From: Lineus longissimus
Taxonomy: Eukaryota; Nemertea; Pilidiophora; Heteronemertea; Lineidae
Assembly: GCF_910592395.1 (NCBI RefSeq)
Contig: NC_088311.1
Location: 16,246,501-16,310,500, forward strand
Direction: 5' to 3'
Length of the DNA: 64,000 nt
How positions within the stretch are numbered: the first letter of the stretch is position 1; the number at the start of each line of letters is the position of its first letter. The position numbers and the translations under genes are program-made. The notes beneath the pieces are model-generated. The model saw only the letters and a list, made by a program, of their open reading frames with translations. It searched no databases and was not told the DNA's origin. Shown here piece by piece: positions 34,154-45,792 of the stretch.

Positions 34154-34589
34154 GGGGGTTATATGTACCAAGTTTCAAGTTCATAGCTTTAGTGGTTCAG
34201 AAACGTGCCATAGTTTACACTCTAATGGCCAATTTGCGCCATATGACCTCTGTGACCTTGAAAAGTAGGCCAAATTAAAAACCCGTATGATATAAGATGT
34301 ATATTTCCTATGAGTACCTACAACAAAAGTTTCATCGAAAACAAGTCACTAATAAGCGAGATATCACACTTTTTAGATTTCAACATTTGGCCCCCTGGTG
34401 GCCAAGTTGAGAATCAGATCGGACCGAAATTCAGTGTCAGAGTCACCTGACCTAGGGGGTGCTGTGTACAAAGTTTCAAGTTCATAGCCCTAGCAGTTAA
34501 GAAATGTGCCACTGTTTCTGAAACAGGATACGACGAACGACGACGACGGACACAGCGCTATCGTATAGACTCCCCTTACGGTGAGCCAA
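34154..34589. repeat. Family-Y repeat fragment
   Basis: It contains TACCAAGTTTCAAGTTCATA, TGTGACCTTGAAAAGTAGG and a CGACGACGACGG tract, and ends CCCCTTACGGTGAGCC, sharing phrases with 7190-8176 and with the tip at 23640. Coding sequence of the recombinase-like gene begins directly at its right border, so it has cut that exon. Confidence 0.5.
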
Positions 34590-35654
34590 TAAGCGACGCT
34601 ATGGAGAATTAGAAGCTATCCGGCTGAAAAGCTACTTGAATAGGCGATCCATTGCTGACATTGATGTCGGTCTCATGGGTGACCTGAATGCCACAGAAAA
34701 GCACCTGCTTGAATCACAGGATTTAGTAGAAACTAGAGGAAAGCAGAACCAACCAGTACCTGTATTGATACCCAGTGAATGTCGCAAGCCGCTAGACTTC
34801 ATTTCGAAGTCTTCTGTGAGGAAAAGTGCTGGCATCAGTGAAGACAATAAGTACCTGTTCCCGAATCTGAGCGATGGTGTCTTGAGTGTGTAGCCAGTTG
34901 AAAATTGTGCCTGTCAGTTAAAATTTAGTACTGTTAGCTGCTGCCATCTGTTTATAGTGCCAGAACTAAGCTGGGTAATTGACAGACCGTATGCTGCTGC
35001 CACCTGGTAGTATTTGGGTAAACTGGACTGTTCTCTTTTGATGGTGAGCTACATCCGCCTTGTGATGTAGTCCTTGTGTGAATAATTTTATTGCGAGGTA
35101 CAGACAAGTATTATCTAACAGTTAATGGTCTCTAAATAGTGGTTTTAAAAAGTTAAGACGTCAAAGGTGGTTTAAACTGCATAAGTTTGTGTTTTAGGAG
35201 CAGTGGTCGAAAAAGATATCTTGGGTTTTTCCCAACTGTAAACAATGAGAATGGGCTCCGAATTTGTTTGAGAGAACCGGATTTTCTCTGAAGAAATGTG
35301 AATAAAAGTCACATCTAAGATCGAAGAAATTATGAAAGAACAATTGTGAAATTATGAATTAAGAATCCAGGCATCGTTTGATGTAGTGGTGAAGCCCGGA
35401 ACATTGTATGTTATTGAAATGAATTGGCCCCAGTGACATTCAATCAAATGACCTTGTGAGAGGTCAGCGTCGTCTGCTGCATTTCGTGGTCTGAAGTTGA
35501 CAGTTTTGCTGTACTTTGAGTGGTTATGATGGAACTTTGTCTCTGATGATCCGAATATTCATTTGATATTCACGAGAGACTTGTCCTCTGGGCATTTATT
35601 AATATGCTGGGTGCAGTGTAGAGTTCCATGGACAAATATTATTAGCCAGGGTCG

Positions 35655-37302
35655 CCCTCACCGAAAGGCAGTGCACTGAAAATGACTGCATCACACTGCT
35701 TTTGACTGAAACCCCCACTGCATATGACTGTCTTAGGCATATAATTTTTTCTTAATGTTTTAAAACCACTGATTTTGACTGAAAGACCACTGCAAAGCAC
35801 TGCCACTTGCATATCATTATGAACGACGTATTTCAAAAACGCTGCCTATGACTGAAAGACCACTGATTTCCACTTCTCCAACTCTGATCGAAACCCGTGG
35901 CATTTTCAACATGACTGAAAACCTGACTGCTTTATGACTGGTGAGATTAAGACTTGATGGCAGTGTAAAGCTGTTTTGCAGTCAAATTCAGTGTTAAATA
36001 TCACCCATAATGCAACCTGAGACAGGAAGCTAGTAAGTTTGAATTTGATAGTCAAACATTCAAGAAATCATCGTAGCTCTTCATATTTCTCGATATTTAC
36101 CCGAATTTCAATATGAGAAGAGGGGAGTTTTAGTCAGTTTGAATTGGAACACATAAGGAGCCAAATGAATGCAAAAAGGGTAATCTAGACAGACACTGAA
36201 GTTGTATTTTCAGCAAATCAAGAAGACTGTAGGCCCTATAGGTGTTGTAATGCATGCATACACTGCAATATATCTGCATGTATCTTCATGCATCTACTGT
36301 AGGCCCTATAGGTGTTAATTGTAATGCATGCATACACTGCGAGATATCTGCATGTATCTTCATGCATCTACTGTAGGCCCTATAGGTGTTAATTGTAATG
36401 TATACATACACTGCAAATTATCTGCATGGGAGCTCAATACACATCAATCAGTAGATCATTATTCTACAGGCCGCGTGCAGTTACTTTATTTGGACGTCAA
36501 TTTGATCTAGCTTCAATCCCTGACATCACTGACAGTAGCTATGTGCCATGTGTCGTTTCAATTGTCTAGTAACCCATCTGACCACTGTCATTATGACAAA
36601 GTTTGCAATGACGTAGGTCAAGGTCGTGAATTTGTCATCTTTTTACTGTGTCACGTCATCATGCAATGGCGATGTCCTCTATTTGTGCAGATGACGTCAT
36701 CACTGCCATATTGGACGCAAACACACCATCTAAAATAGGACAGCAAAAGTAACAGTTCCCTAGAAGTTTTTGCTTTTTCGAACAATTTCTTTGGTTGTCA
36801 TCAGCACAGGGGGGTCACGTCCTCCAAACCTCTCTCGGCATCCGTGCCTGCATGCCATTAAATAAATTATTCATATTAACACTGAAAATGACTGCTCCCT
36901 CCAAGAGGTTTTGGAAATGGCAGTCAAAATCAGTGGTGTTTCAGTGTGGATTCAGTGTGCTGCGAAATATTTAAATTAACACTGAACCCCACTGCCAGCC
37001 CTGTGCATGATGCATAGTGGGGAGTCATTTTCAGTGTCAAAAGCAGTGGAAATCAGTCAGCCTAAATATTTAAATGAGCACTGCTTTTGACTGCCTTACC
37101 ACTGATTTTGACTGTCTTACCACTGCTTATGACTCCCTAACCTGATTTTTGATTGCTGTATAACTGTATGCTTTGGTATTGCGTGACTGAAAAACACTCC
37201 CTATGACTGCTTTCCACTGATTTCAACACTGCCATAAAAATGTGAGGTAACACTGCAACCTGACTGAATCCTGACAGATATCACACTGCTTTTCGGTGAG
37301 GG
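35655..37302. mobile_element. Family-Z non-autonomous element, copy 1
   Basis: The ends are inverted repeats, CCCTCACCGAAAGGCAGTG at the left and a complement with one mismatch at the right, flanked by CG on both sides (2-bp duplication). No ORF. About 15 ACTG words in the first 300 bp, mostly CACTG or GACTG and all on the same strand, with a similar array in the last 400 bp. A 70-74 bp tandem repeat (TGTAGGCCCTATAGGTGTT...) occurs three times at about 36227-36430. It lies in the presumed intron of the recombinase-like gene. The superfamily is not identified. Confidence 0.7.
36227..36430. repeat. 72-bp tandem repeat, three units
   Basis: Units start at about 36227, 36297 and 36371, each with TGTAGGCCCTATAGGTGTT, a GCATACACTG block and ATCTGCATG. 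Copy 2 of the element has the same array with two clear units (52685, 52757) and part of a third. Confidence 0.65.
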
Positions 37303-38419
37303 CGATGATTTGGAGCTTTTGCCGAGTGTAACCGTGGTATAACTATAAGAGCAGAGTAGAGTTCATGGACTAGTTTCCGGCCATGATTGTGACGATTTAG
37401 AACCTTTGTTGGGTGCAGCATGAGGAGTTTCATGGACTTATAGTTATACCAGTCGTGATTGTGATGATTTGTGATCTACGCTAAGTGCAGTATCTGAGTA
37501 TTTGAGTACAGAGTAGGAGGAGTGATGGACTAGTTTAATAGTTACTAGCCATGATCGTGACGATTTGGAATCTTTGTTGAGCGCCGTATAGAGTTCATAG
37601 ACTATAGGATAGGATGCCGTGCTTTTAGGATGTGCCGCACTCGCTGTGTTGTATGTTTGGAGGATAGTGACGTTTCACCGTAACGCCATCGTGGAATGCT
37701 GATCAGCGTCTATTCATCGTAGGACATTGCGCTATTTTCCTGGTTGTCGCGTCGTGAGTGATGATAGCGTTTGGACTTTGTCGCAAGTGACATTCACATA
37801 TTTTGACGTTTATACTTTATAGTAGAAATTCGTGTGTAAATCTACTGTACTGTTTCGATTACGAGATGACAGAGTCTCACATTGGGTTCGACGTTTAACA
37901 GTTCTTGTTTAAGGTATTTAATACCCATCCCCTTGTATTTTGCAGAACACCGATTGTGTTGTTCTCCGAACCCTGCGTGTCACTGTGTCGCACCGTCGTC
38001 GCTTGAATATGGGTTATAACTTATATATACATTTTTGCAGTACAAACCTAGTGATTTTTTAGTGTTAAGATCACCTGGTTTGGTCTTTGGTGAGGCGTTA
38101 TATAAGTTTCAGGGTCTGGTTGCAGTTTTGGCAACAGGTTTTCTAGTTGCAATTTGCAACGGTTGAGAGTCATGATTTGATGACTGGCTACATGCTCCCA
38201 TGTTTCTCATAAGGCTCCGCTTGTAGTTGTTTATTCAAATAAATAGCTCAATCATTGGTATAATATTGATATTCTAGCTTTAGTTTCATTTAGGTCGTTG
38301 TCACTCTATGGCCTAGGCAATCTTGACTATATAATTTCCCTCCAGCCAATATATTCAGTTAGTTTGAACTCCCCCTCACACGGTGGGCAGTATTGGTCAA
38401 GTGTGGGGGTGACGACACA
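37303..38419. other. Presumed intron of the recombinase-like gene
   Basis: No exon is recognised. A local repeat built around GACTAGTTT...CCATGATTGTGACGATTTGGAATCTTTG recurs four times with drift at about 37305-37610, a minisatellite-like tract. Confidence 0.35.
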
Positions 38420-39041
38420 AGAAGGGTTGTGTTACAAGTGCATACAAGTCCTTAAAGTGCGTATGCTCTGAATTGGACCTGCAGACTCCAGAAAGGATTA
38501 CAAGCGTGGCCATGCGAAAATATATGGCCACATTATCACAGACTGTTGATTTAAAAGGAAACGAGCTTGAATGGGTATGTAGGCACCTGGGGCATACCAA
38601 AATGGTTCACCTAGAGCATTATCGTCATACGAGCCCTTTCATTGAGAGGGTGAACATCGGCAAGATCCACGTCATGCAGGATCTCAATGTGCAGAGTAGT
38701 TATGTTGGGAAAAGCCTGGACACTGTTGACTTTTCTCTAATCCTAAATACTGCAGAAAATGATGGCCAGTTTGTGGATCAACCAGAATTCCCATTTCCTG
38801 TGGAAATGTGATTTTATTAGTTCATACCTACCCAGGTCAGACTTTTGCATATGTACTCATATCGGATCTACCCGAGGAATTATTTAACTAATTACATTAG
38901 AAAATAACCAGCCAGTTCACAAGGCTACGTCCAGGCCGCGCCCCTGTACAGCCCATCAACCGTGCAAGCCGCCATATTGCCAGTACTTTTTACTCAAGCA
39001 ACTCAAGTAAGTCCCGTTGCTGTGGGGACGGACGGGTGGGC

Positions 39042-39137
39042 AGTCTGACCTGGGTAGGTATGAACTAATAAAATCACATTTCCACAGGAAATGGGAATTT
39101 TATGTCGTTCATACTCTACCCAGGTCAGACTTTTGCA
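39042..39137. repeat. DIRS internal complementary region
   Basis: 39043-39096 is the reverse complement of 38788-38841 (left outer end), and 39096-39132 is the reverse complement of 45520-45556 (right outer end). The two meet at AATTTTATG. This joint template allows circle formation during DIRS replication and gives the element's borders independently. Confidence 0.85.
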
Positions 39138-39595
39138 TCGAATACCAACAACCTAAGGAAGGTGGGTAAACGTGACTTACCATGTAGCGACGTGAACTGT
39201 CTCCAAGCCGCATAGCAGAACCCAACGGGTGAGACCGGGATAACCAGACCAAAGAGAAATGGGGATGCTCATGGCTCAACGGTCAGGCCACCATATAAAA
39301 GAATAATGGAAAGGGCCTTAAGGTTATCAACTACCCCCTAGAGTAAGGTAGCACATCGCATGGTACTTGCTCAGCACACACCTCGCCAAAAGAATGTGTG
39401 GACTTAAGAGGGTAACCACCCTCTGCGTGCGGGGACAACCCACAAAGTCTAGGCGGCTCAACCTAAGACATCACGGGGCACATGCACAGGGGAACCACGT
39501 CCCGGCATGAATGTCCGCACCTCCCCCCCATCTTTAGAGGGAAGGACGGAGAATCCGGAGTGAGGAGTCCGGCGGGTAGGCTAGGCAGGGAGAAC

Positions 39596-41194
39596 CTAGA
39601 CTACGTGCTGAGCAGCGACGATTGGACCGAGAGACAGCATACCGTCAGTCATCACGGAACAATCGCGCATATAATGTTGGGAGAAAGTGGAGTGAGAACT
39701 CCACGTCGCCGCCTCCAAGACCTCGTTCAAGGCGACTCCCCTATATTCGGCCCATGAAGTCGAGATGGCACGAATCTCGTGGGCCGTCACGGAACCCAGG
39801 CGGCGAAGCTCCGGAGACTGAAGAGTCATGGAGTAGGCCTGCCGGATGGTGGCCACCAACCATCTGGCGACCGTGGCGGGCGCAATCTCCCGTGTGAATC
39901 CCTCGCGATAAGACAGAAAAAGACGCTTTCTGTCGAGACGGACGGCAGGGTCTTTGGTCTTATCGACATAGAACCTCAAGGCCCGGACGGGGCAGAGAGT
40001 TCTATCCGGGAGGTCTCGAGAGACCACCCTGGAAAGGGATGGAATAAGAACCGGGCGGCTGGAGGTGGAAGGCGCCTGGTTCTTCGCAATAAAGCCTGGG
40101 ACAAATTCTAGGACCGCGCCCCTCTCACTGAAGGCTAGCTTGTCAAAAGCTAGGGCATGGAGCTCGGACCGTCTCTGGGCCGTAGCTAAGGCCACCAAGA
40201 AGACGGTCTTAAAGGTAAGATGCTTCCTATCTGCTAGGTGCAAGGGCTCGAATGGAAATCTCATAAGAGCCCGTAACACCACCGAGAGATCCCACTTGGG
40301 GACGCAATGTAAGGAGCGGGGACGCTCCAGAGACATGTTGCGAAGCAACGATGACAAGGCGTCATCCCAAGCCGGTTGCCAGGAGCCTGTCAGTCTAAGG
40401 GTGACGGCAATGGCAGAGCGATAGCCCTTAACCCCCTGGACCGAAAACTTCCGAACCGTAAACAAAAAGTTTAGGAAATCGAGGAAGTTGGGAAGAGTGG
40501 GAGCGATCGGAGAAACTCCGTGCTCCCCGCACCAGTCTCGAAAGACGAGCCACTTACTGTCGTATGATGTAAGGGTAGACTGTCTTTGAGGCTGAGCGAC
40601 TTTTCGGATAACGTCCTCCGAAAAGCCTCTCTCTCGGAGGAAATGCCCGATAGTCTCCAGGCGTGAAGCCTGTAGAAAGAAGGGTCCTGATGGTAGACCC
40701 GGCCTATCGGGTGATATAGCAGGCGGTCCCACTCCGGCAATCTGCGGGGGTGGTCCGTCAGGAGCTCCAGCAACACCGGGAACCAAGCTTGGTTCGGCCA
40801 ACAAGGGGCGATCAGGCAAAGCCTGACGCGCGATGAGGCCACTTTGTTCAGAACCGGCAGCAACAGAGGGGTTGGCGGGAATGCATAAGCATTGAGGCCG
40901 TCCCAGGAGGCCGACAGGCTGTCTACTCCCAAGGCCTCGTCGTCCGGGAGAGGGGAGTAATACAGGGTGAATCTCTTGTTGAGGCGAGTGGCGAAAAGGT
41001 CCACAATCGGCGCATCCCACATCCCGGCCAGCCGGGACACAATCTCCTGATGGAGGGTCCACTCGGTCTGGACTAAGCGATCGGCTCTGGAGAGAGCATC
41101 CGCCAGGATGTTCCTCTTGCCGGGGATGTGACGGGGGAAGAGCTGGATGTCCAGCCGATGACAAAATTGTAGGAGGTCCCATGTCAGACGACAC
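39596..41194 (-). CDS. DIRS tyrosine recombinase
   Basis: The open frame extends from 41194, but recombinase coding probably begins near 40700 (PSGPFFLQASRLETIGHFL); the upstream part shadows the RNase H frame. An N-terminal SAM-like core-binding part (STLTSYDSKWLVFRDWC, PNFLDFLNFLF) is followed by the catalytic half: ATAQRRSELHAL (Arg), SVTAHEIRAISTSW (HxxR) and WSSHSTFSQHYMRD (His and Tyr nucleophile). It would integrate the circular DNA copy. No break within the domain. Confidence 0.88.
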   Translation of the reverse strand: MSSDMGPPTILSSAGHPALPPSHPRQEEHPGGCSLQSRSLSPDRVDPPSGDCVPAGRDVGCADCGPFRHSPQQEIHPVLLPSPGRRGLGSRQPVGLLGRPQCLCIPANPSVAAGSEQSGLIARQALPDRPLLAEPSLVPGVAGAPDGPPPQIAGVGPPAISPDRPGLPSGPFFLQASRLETIGHFLRERGFSEDVIRKVAQPQRQSTLTSYDSKWLVFRDWCGEHGVSPIAPTLPNFLDFLNFLFTVRKFSVQGVKGYRSAIAVTLRLTGSWQPAWDDALSSLLRNMSLERPRSLHCVPKWDLSVVLRALMRFPFEPLHLADRKHLTFKTVFLVALATAQRRSELHALAFDKLAFSERGAVLEFVPGFIAKNQAPSTSSRPVLIPSLSRVVSRDLPDRTLCPVRALRFYVDKTKDPAVRLDRKRLFLSYREGFTREIAPATVARWLVATIRQAYSMTLQSPELRRLGSVTAHEIRAISTSWAEYRGVALNEVLEAATWSSHSTFSQHYMRDCSVMTDGMLSLGPIVAAQHVV

Positions 41195-42884
41195 AGAGTG
41201 TCGGACCTCGTTCCCCTTGTCTCCGAATATAGGCGACGACAGTCGAGTTGTCGGAGAACAGAGATACCCTGTGACCCCGTAACCGGGACGAAAAGGCCTT
41301 CACGGCTAGGATGACAGCCTGCATTTCGAGAATATTGATCGAAAGGCGAGACTCCTCCCCTGACCACGTGCCCTTGGTGGTCAGGTCGCCCTCGTTCAGG
41401 TGAGCCCCCCATCCGAAGAGGGAGGCGTCCGTGAAGAGGGACATCTGGGGGGGTAACGGACGGAGCTGCACCCCGCGGAGGAGCTCCGTCCCCGTCCCCC
41501 AGAACCTCCAAACGTCCTCCAGTAGCATGGAAGGGAGTGCTACTGCTCGATCGAGTGGGTCCGAGAAGGGGCGCCAACTCGAGAGTAGGAGGAGCTGGAG
41601 GGGGCGCATATACAGGCGACCGAGAGGAACCTGGTCCGCCGCCGAATTGAGCAGGCCCAGCAGGGACAGGAACTGTCTGGCTGTGGCGCTGTCTCGACGA
41701 CGGAAAGCCCGAATCAGAGACCGGATCTTGGTGACCCGGTCCTGAGGTGGGGACATGAGGCCCTCTCTGGTACGGAAACGTACTCCCACGAAGACAAAAT
41801 CCTGAGACGGGTCTAGCTCGGATTTTTCTAAGTTTGTTATCCACCCGGCCTGGGTCGCCGTCTTGAGCAAGAACCGAGTCTGCTTGAGAAGACGGGGACG
41901 GGATTGGCAACGTAGCAGCCAGTCGTCTAAGTAGCAATGGAGCTTGAAGCCCAAAGCGTGAAACGGGGCGGCGAACGCCCTGACGACGGTTGTGAAAATA
42001 AGCGGAGCGGAAGCCAGGCCGAAAGGCAAGGCCTGAAACTGATAAATTTTGCCTTCGAAGTAAAAGCGAAGGAAATGTTGAAAGTCTGGATGGACTGGGA
42101 TGTGAAAATACGCATCCTGCAAGTCCATGGAGACGGCCCAATCGTCGGGCTGCACCGCTGTTGCCACTGACCTTGTTGTTTCCATCCTGAAACTGGGTAC
42201 CCTGAGGAACCGGTTCAGGCTGGACAGGTCTATGACCAATCTCCATTTTCCCGACTTCTTCGGAACCAAGAAGATGTGGCTGTAAAAGCCCGGGGAGGAG
42301 TGGTCTTCCACCACCGTGACAGCCTCCTTCTGGAGGAGGGAGTTGACCTCGGACCGAAGGGCTTCGGCCCTGGCCGGGTCCACGGGGGGTATTACCGGGT
42401 GGGGAGTCGATGTCGTTGGGGGAGGATGGGCAAAATCGAGGCGAACCCCGTGCCGGAGCATGTCCGGGACTGGGGAGCCTTTTTGACACCATCCGACCCA
42501 AAAGGCTGCGAAATGGCGCAGTCGGCCCCCAACGACAGAGTCCGAGGGAGTGTCGCCTATTAGCGCCCGAGGAGAAGGTGACAAGTCACCGACGCCTGCC
42601 CCCGCGACCCTTCCGCTGTTGTGGCCGGAAGGGGCGCTTGGGCTGCCCGCCACCTCCGCCCTGACCTGAGGAGCGGTGGCGCTTATTGGAGGGGCGGGCT
42701 GGAGCCGCAGCTTCTGTCTGCCCTCGGGGACGAAAAGACCCGGAGGAGCCCTGCGAGGCCGAGGGCCCACGAGAGGCCGACGCACCCCGGGGGCGTCTAA
42801 ACTCCGGCTGACGTCCCCGGCCCGCGGACCATGAAGAGGAACGCGGGCGGGGGGCCTGTCTGGGGGGAGGAGGGTCCCCCTCAC
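40471..42884 (-). CDS. DIRS reverse transcriptase-RNase H
   Basis: The RT starts around 42400 within an ORF open from 42884. Blocks in order: FYSHIFLVPKKSGKWRLVID, WAVSMDLQDAYFHIPVHPD, ALPFGLASAPLIFT and KLHCYLDDWLL (YLDD at 41922-41933). RNase H follows with LFTDASLFGWGAHL, a Glu in NILEMQAV and LFSDNSTVVAYI. The frame then breaks at a GGGG run near 41217. One missing G would join it to the downstream frame (SDTLCRLTWDLLQFCHRLD, HIPGKRNILADALSR, VDLFATRLNKRF, AYAFPPTPLLLP, APCWPNQAWFPVLLEL), a C-terminal region conserved in DIRS elements. Its 3' end overlaps the recombinase ORF in another frame. Confidence 0.85.
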
Positions 42885-45107
42885 GACTCTTATCCGACTC
42901 GCGCTGAGCCCCTAAGGTATCAGGCAGCGAATCGTGGAATAAGAAGGGACCGCCCAAAGGGGCGGTCCGCAAGGCCCCGCGCAGAAACTGGGCGCGGACC
43001 ACACTCAGCCCCTCGATGAGGAGGTCCCGGCGCTTCAGCACCGCGTTGGCTGCTTGTTTGGCAGCTAAGTCACTGGCATGTTGCAGTGACTGCTGTAAGG
43101 ACATAGCCAGGATGAGTTGCTCATCCGTGGCGTCCGCAGCCAATGACCTGGACAGGGCACAGAGCGTCAAGTCGGCGTACGATAACACCGACTGCGTCTC
43201 CTTGGCCAGGGCCTCATCGTTCTTGGCATCCCTCATAGGAGCAGACGTGAGGACTTTCGGAACGACCAACCCGGCGAGCTGCACATCATCCCTCAAGGGG
43301 ATGAGTGAGACCGGGTCAGTCCCCGACGGCGATACTCTATAGTATTCTGGCCTATACGAAGGACTGTGAGGGGAAGTGGCCGTGAAGCGCTTCCCCGCCT
43401 TCGTCCAGGCTCCCGGTCCAGTCGACGGCAAAGTCGAGACCAGGGAGCGCTGGTGGCCCCCGCAGGACGGCGCCGTGTCCCTAAGCGTTGAATCGAGCCA
43501 ATGAGAGGCTCTGATCAAGGCAGGGGAGGGGGGCAACTCATCGAGTGCCCGGTCCGGCACGGCAGCCAAGTCCGGCTCGTCGGCATCCCCGAAAAGATCG
43601 AAGGGAGCACGGCCGAGCGCGGGGTTGACCGGCGGGAGAGGACAATGCTCGGTCGGCACGAACTGCCGGACGAGCGCGCGAAGATCGCGCATCCCAGCCA
43701 CAATGGTGGGGTCCTCTGTTCCAGAGGGCAGTCAGCCTGAGGGGCCTGCCCGATGGAAGATTGGGACTCATCGAATTGATAGTTGACCTCCATGGGGACT
43801 TGGGGCAGCTCAAAGGCCACTGGTCTCCCGGCCTGCTGCTGAGGGGCCCTATCTGAGAGATTTTTGGTCTCCAGATGGGCAGCCAAACTCTGCAGGACCT
43901 GACGCTGCTGGGCCGTAAGGCCCGGTGCGATAGGCCGGGGATCCTGTCTGGACATACCTGGGGCAGGCAGGGATGGCGGGGGGCTACTCACCACAAAGGG
44001 GGTGGAGCTCAGACCCGCAGAGCCAGACAGGGAGGGACGGGGTCGCACCGGCGAAATCGTGGGGCGAACCCTCCCGACGTCCGGACGGACCCTAGGGTCT
44101 CTAGACCGGACGTAATGCCCCATTGTCGCACCCCTACCCCAGGGGGGTAGGTCACCTCCGTGCGAGACAAGAGGGGGCGGCAGAACAGGGGGGGTGACGC
44201 CCGAGTCTGCAGTAACCCACGGGGAGGCGGTCGACGTCCTCAGAAGGGGACGGAAATTGGGGTGAGCCGCCTGCCAGGCCTCATAACCCGATGGGATACG
44301 CCCCGTCGCCTCAGAGCGGTCAGATGTGACGGTGTAATCTGAAGAGACAGTCACAACCGAAGACACTGCCGGAGGCACATCCAACCCGGAGGAGGACGGG
44401 GGACGACTCAATGCCGCAGCAGGGGGGTCCTGACGGGGGAGGGCGGAGGAAACCCGGCCAGGTGGGGGCTTAGACGTAACTAAGGACTCCACGGCCGGTA
44501 GCCGGAGGAGTTCCTGAATCAGGAGGTCTGCCTCCAGCGGGGTATGCTCAACGCCCAGGGGATCGGGACGCAAAGCGTCCAGAGTCCCGCTCACTTCGAC
44601 CCCCTGTGAAAGGGGGGAGGAGCCAATCTCCCTAGGGGGCGCCCCGATGAGGGGGTCACCGGCGCTCAACCTAGGAGAGAACTCGGGGGGCACACCTCCG
44701 AATGGAGTGTGCCCGGCCCGAGCCCCGGAGTCGGGCGCCGAAACGGCGCCAGAGCTCCGGGGGCCTCGCCCCCGCTGAGAAGAAACAGCGGAGGGGGACT
44801 TAGAAGAGGCCACACCAGACTTTCTGGGGCCTCTCCGGGTCGGCTTCTGCTTCTTCGACGGCCGAGGGGCCGGAGAAGCAGAAGGCAGCGTCCCGGCAGC
44901 GGACGAAACCGCAGTCGCAGAGTCCGACGGGGCGGACTGGCGAGCCGGGGACGAACCGGGACGGGGACTAATAATCCCCGATACACCGGCACCCGGGCAC
45001 CTGAATACCCAGAAGGGTAACAGGCCCAATAAGAGGGCTGGAAAGCCCAATAATGACAAGAAGGACGCTAACAAGAGCGGCAGAGCCAGCATCTTGAGAG
45101 GCCACAC
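42586..45107 (-). CDS. DIRS gag-like ORF
   Basis: It runs from 45107 (an earlier boundary than the likely start, because the first about 35 codons are hydrophobic and may be leader) to 42586. Pro/Ser/Arg-rich first half (RPSKKQKPTRRGPRKS, repeated Ser-Pro stretches), then QRQVLQSLAAHLETKN and PMEVNYQFDESQSS. A frame change at a CCC run near 43714 passes into a second segment starting AGMRDLRALVRQFVPTE, with a helical central domain (SLQQSLQHASDLAAKQ) and a very basic Gly/Arg/Pro tail suited to RNA binding. One missing C would restore a single ORF. It overlaps the start of the RT ORF. Confidence 0.65.
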
Positions 45108-45792
45108 AAAGAAAGTGAACGATAAGAAAAACTTGGATTTATTTGGTCACGTGACCGGAGCCTGGAGCGAGAAAAATTTTTGGGAGAACGGCGAAGAAAA
45201 AGCGTTCTAAGTGACGAAATCAGGGAAAGATGGGTAAAGGAATGGTCTCACCCGCTTCCTGAAATCGGCAGCTCCAAACGGACGTCCGGGGGAGGATCCT
45301 TCTCAATACTGTCGCGGGGGAATCAACGCAAACAGCAACAGAAACTCGGTGCTTGTGATACAAGGCGCCGAGGGAAAAGTACTGGCAATATGGCGGCTTG
45401 CACGGTTGATGGGCTGTACAGGGGCGCCGCCTGGACGTAGCCTTGTGAACTGGCTGGTTATTTTCTAATGTAATTAGTTAAATAATTCCTCGGGTAGATC
45501 CGATATGAGTACATATGCAAAAGTCTGACCTGGGTAGAGTATGAACGACATAAAATCTGCCTCGCTCAGTAGTCAAAACAAACCATCATCGTCCAGTGCA
45601 AGCGATGCCGAGTCCAGTGCAAGCCATGCTAAGTCCAGTTCAAGCCATGCTAAATCCACAGCAAGTCGTACCGCATCCAGTGCAAGCCAAGCCAAGTCTA
45701 GTGCAAGCCGTGCTAAGTCCAGTCCTCCTATTGGTCGGTGTGTGGCGTGGAGCTGTCAATCAGTAGTAGTGTCAGTAGCCGTGACGCAGTAA

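Larger units (their letters stand above)
38789..45553 (-). mobile_element. DIRS-type tyrosine-recombinase retrotransposon
   Basis: Full-length element on the minus strand. Long inverted terminal repeats (about 38820-38995 and 45375-45550) and an internal complementary region at 39042-39137, in which the reverse complements of both outer ends are joined, define the borders exactly. AAT is present at both junctions (38786-38788 and 45554-45556). GC content is clearly higher than in the surroundings. Gene order is gag-like ORF, RT-RNase H, tyrosine recombinase. I do not see a clear methyltransferase motif. DIRS elements integrate through a circular intermediate and the encoded recombinase, without a long target duplication, as seen here. 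Confidence 0.9.
34590..45792 (+). pseudogene. Tyrosine-recombinase-like host gene, multiply interrupted
   Basis: Coding parts: 34590 to about 34880 (NKRRYGELEAIRLKSYL ... QPVPVLIPSECRKPLDFI), about 38420-38788 (LQTPERITSVAMRKYM ... VCRHLGHTKMVHLEHYR) and 45556-45792 (Ser/Ala-rich repeats, TAA). The order RxGE, TSxxxRK, HLGHT and HYR resembles the catalytic half of tyrosine recombinases, with Arg in RRYGE, Arg in AMRKY, His in HLGH and Tyr in EHYRH. The His of the usual HxxR appears to be missing. From memory, related animal proteins exist and may be domesticated. Exon 1 is cut on its left by a repeat, the intron holds a 1.65 kb element, and the last exon is split by a DIRS element. The first donor and second acceptor are not fixed. 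Confidence 0.6.

Noticed and set aside
36227-36430. CRISPR-like array
   Set aside because: Only three units with no distinct repeat and spacer parts, in eukaryotic DNA; it is a minisatellite inside a transposon.
41207-42501. Minus-strand ORF upstream of the RNase H part in the 40471 frame
   Set aside because: Only the part below about 41217 is genuine. The rest is Pro/Ser/Arg-rich shadow of the GC-rich RT frame.
39482-45020. Many plus-strand ORFs of 60-120 codons across the DIRS element
   Set aside because: They are antisense to intact RT, recombinase and gag frames in GC-rich DNA and show no motif.
45541-45555. ATG at 45541 as start of an independent Ser/Ala-rich gene
   Set aside because: The first codons belong to the DIRS terminus. 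The frame matches the host gene before the element, so it is better read as that gene's last segment.
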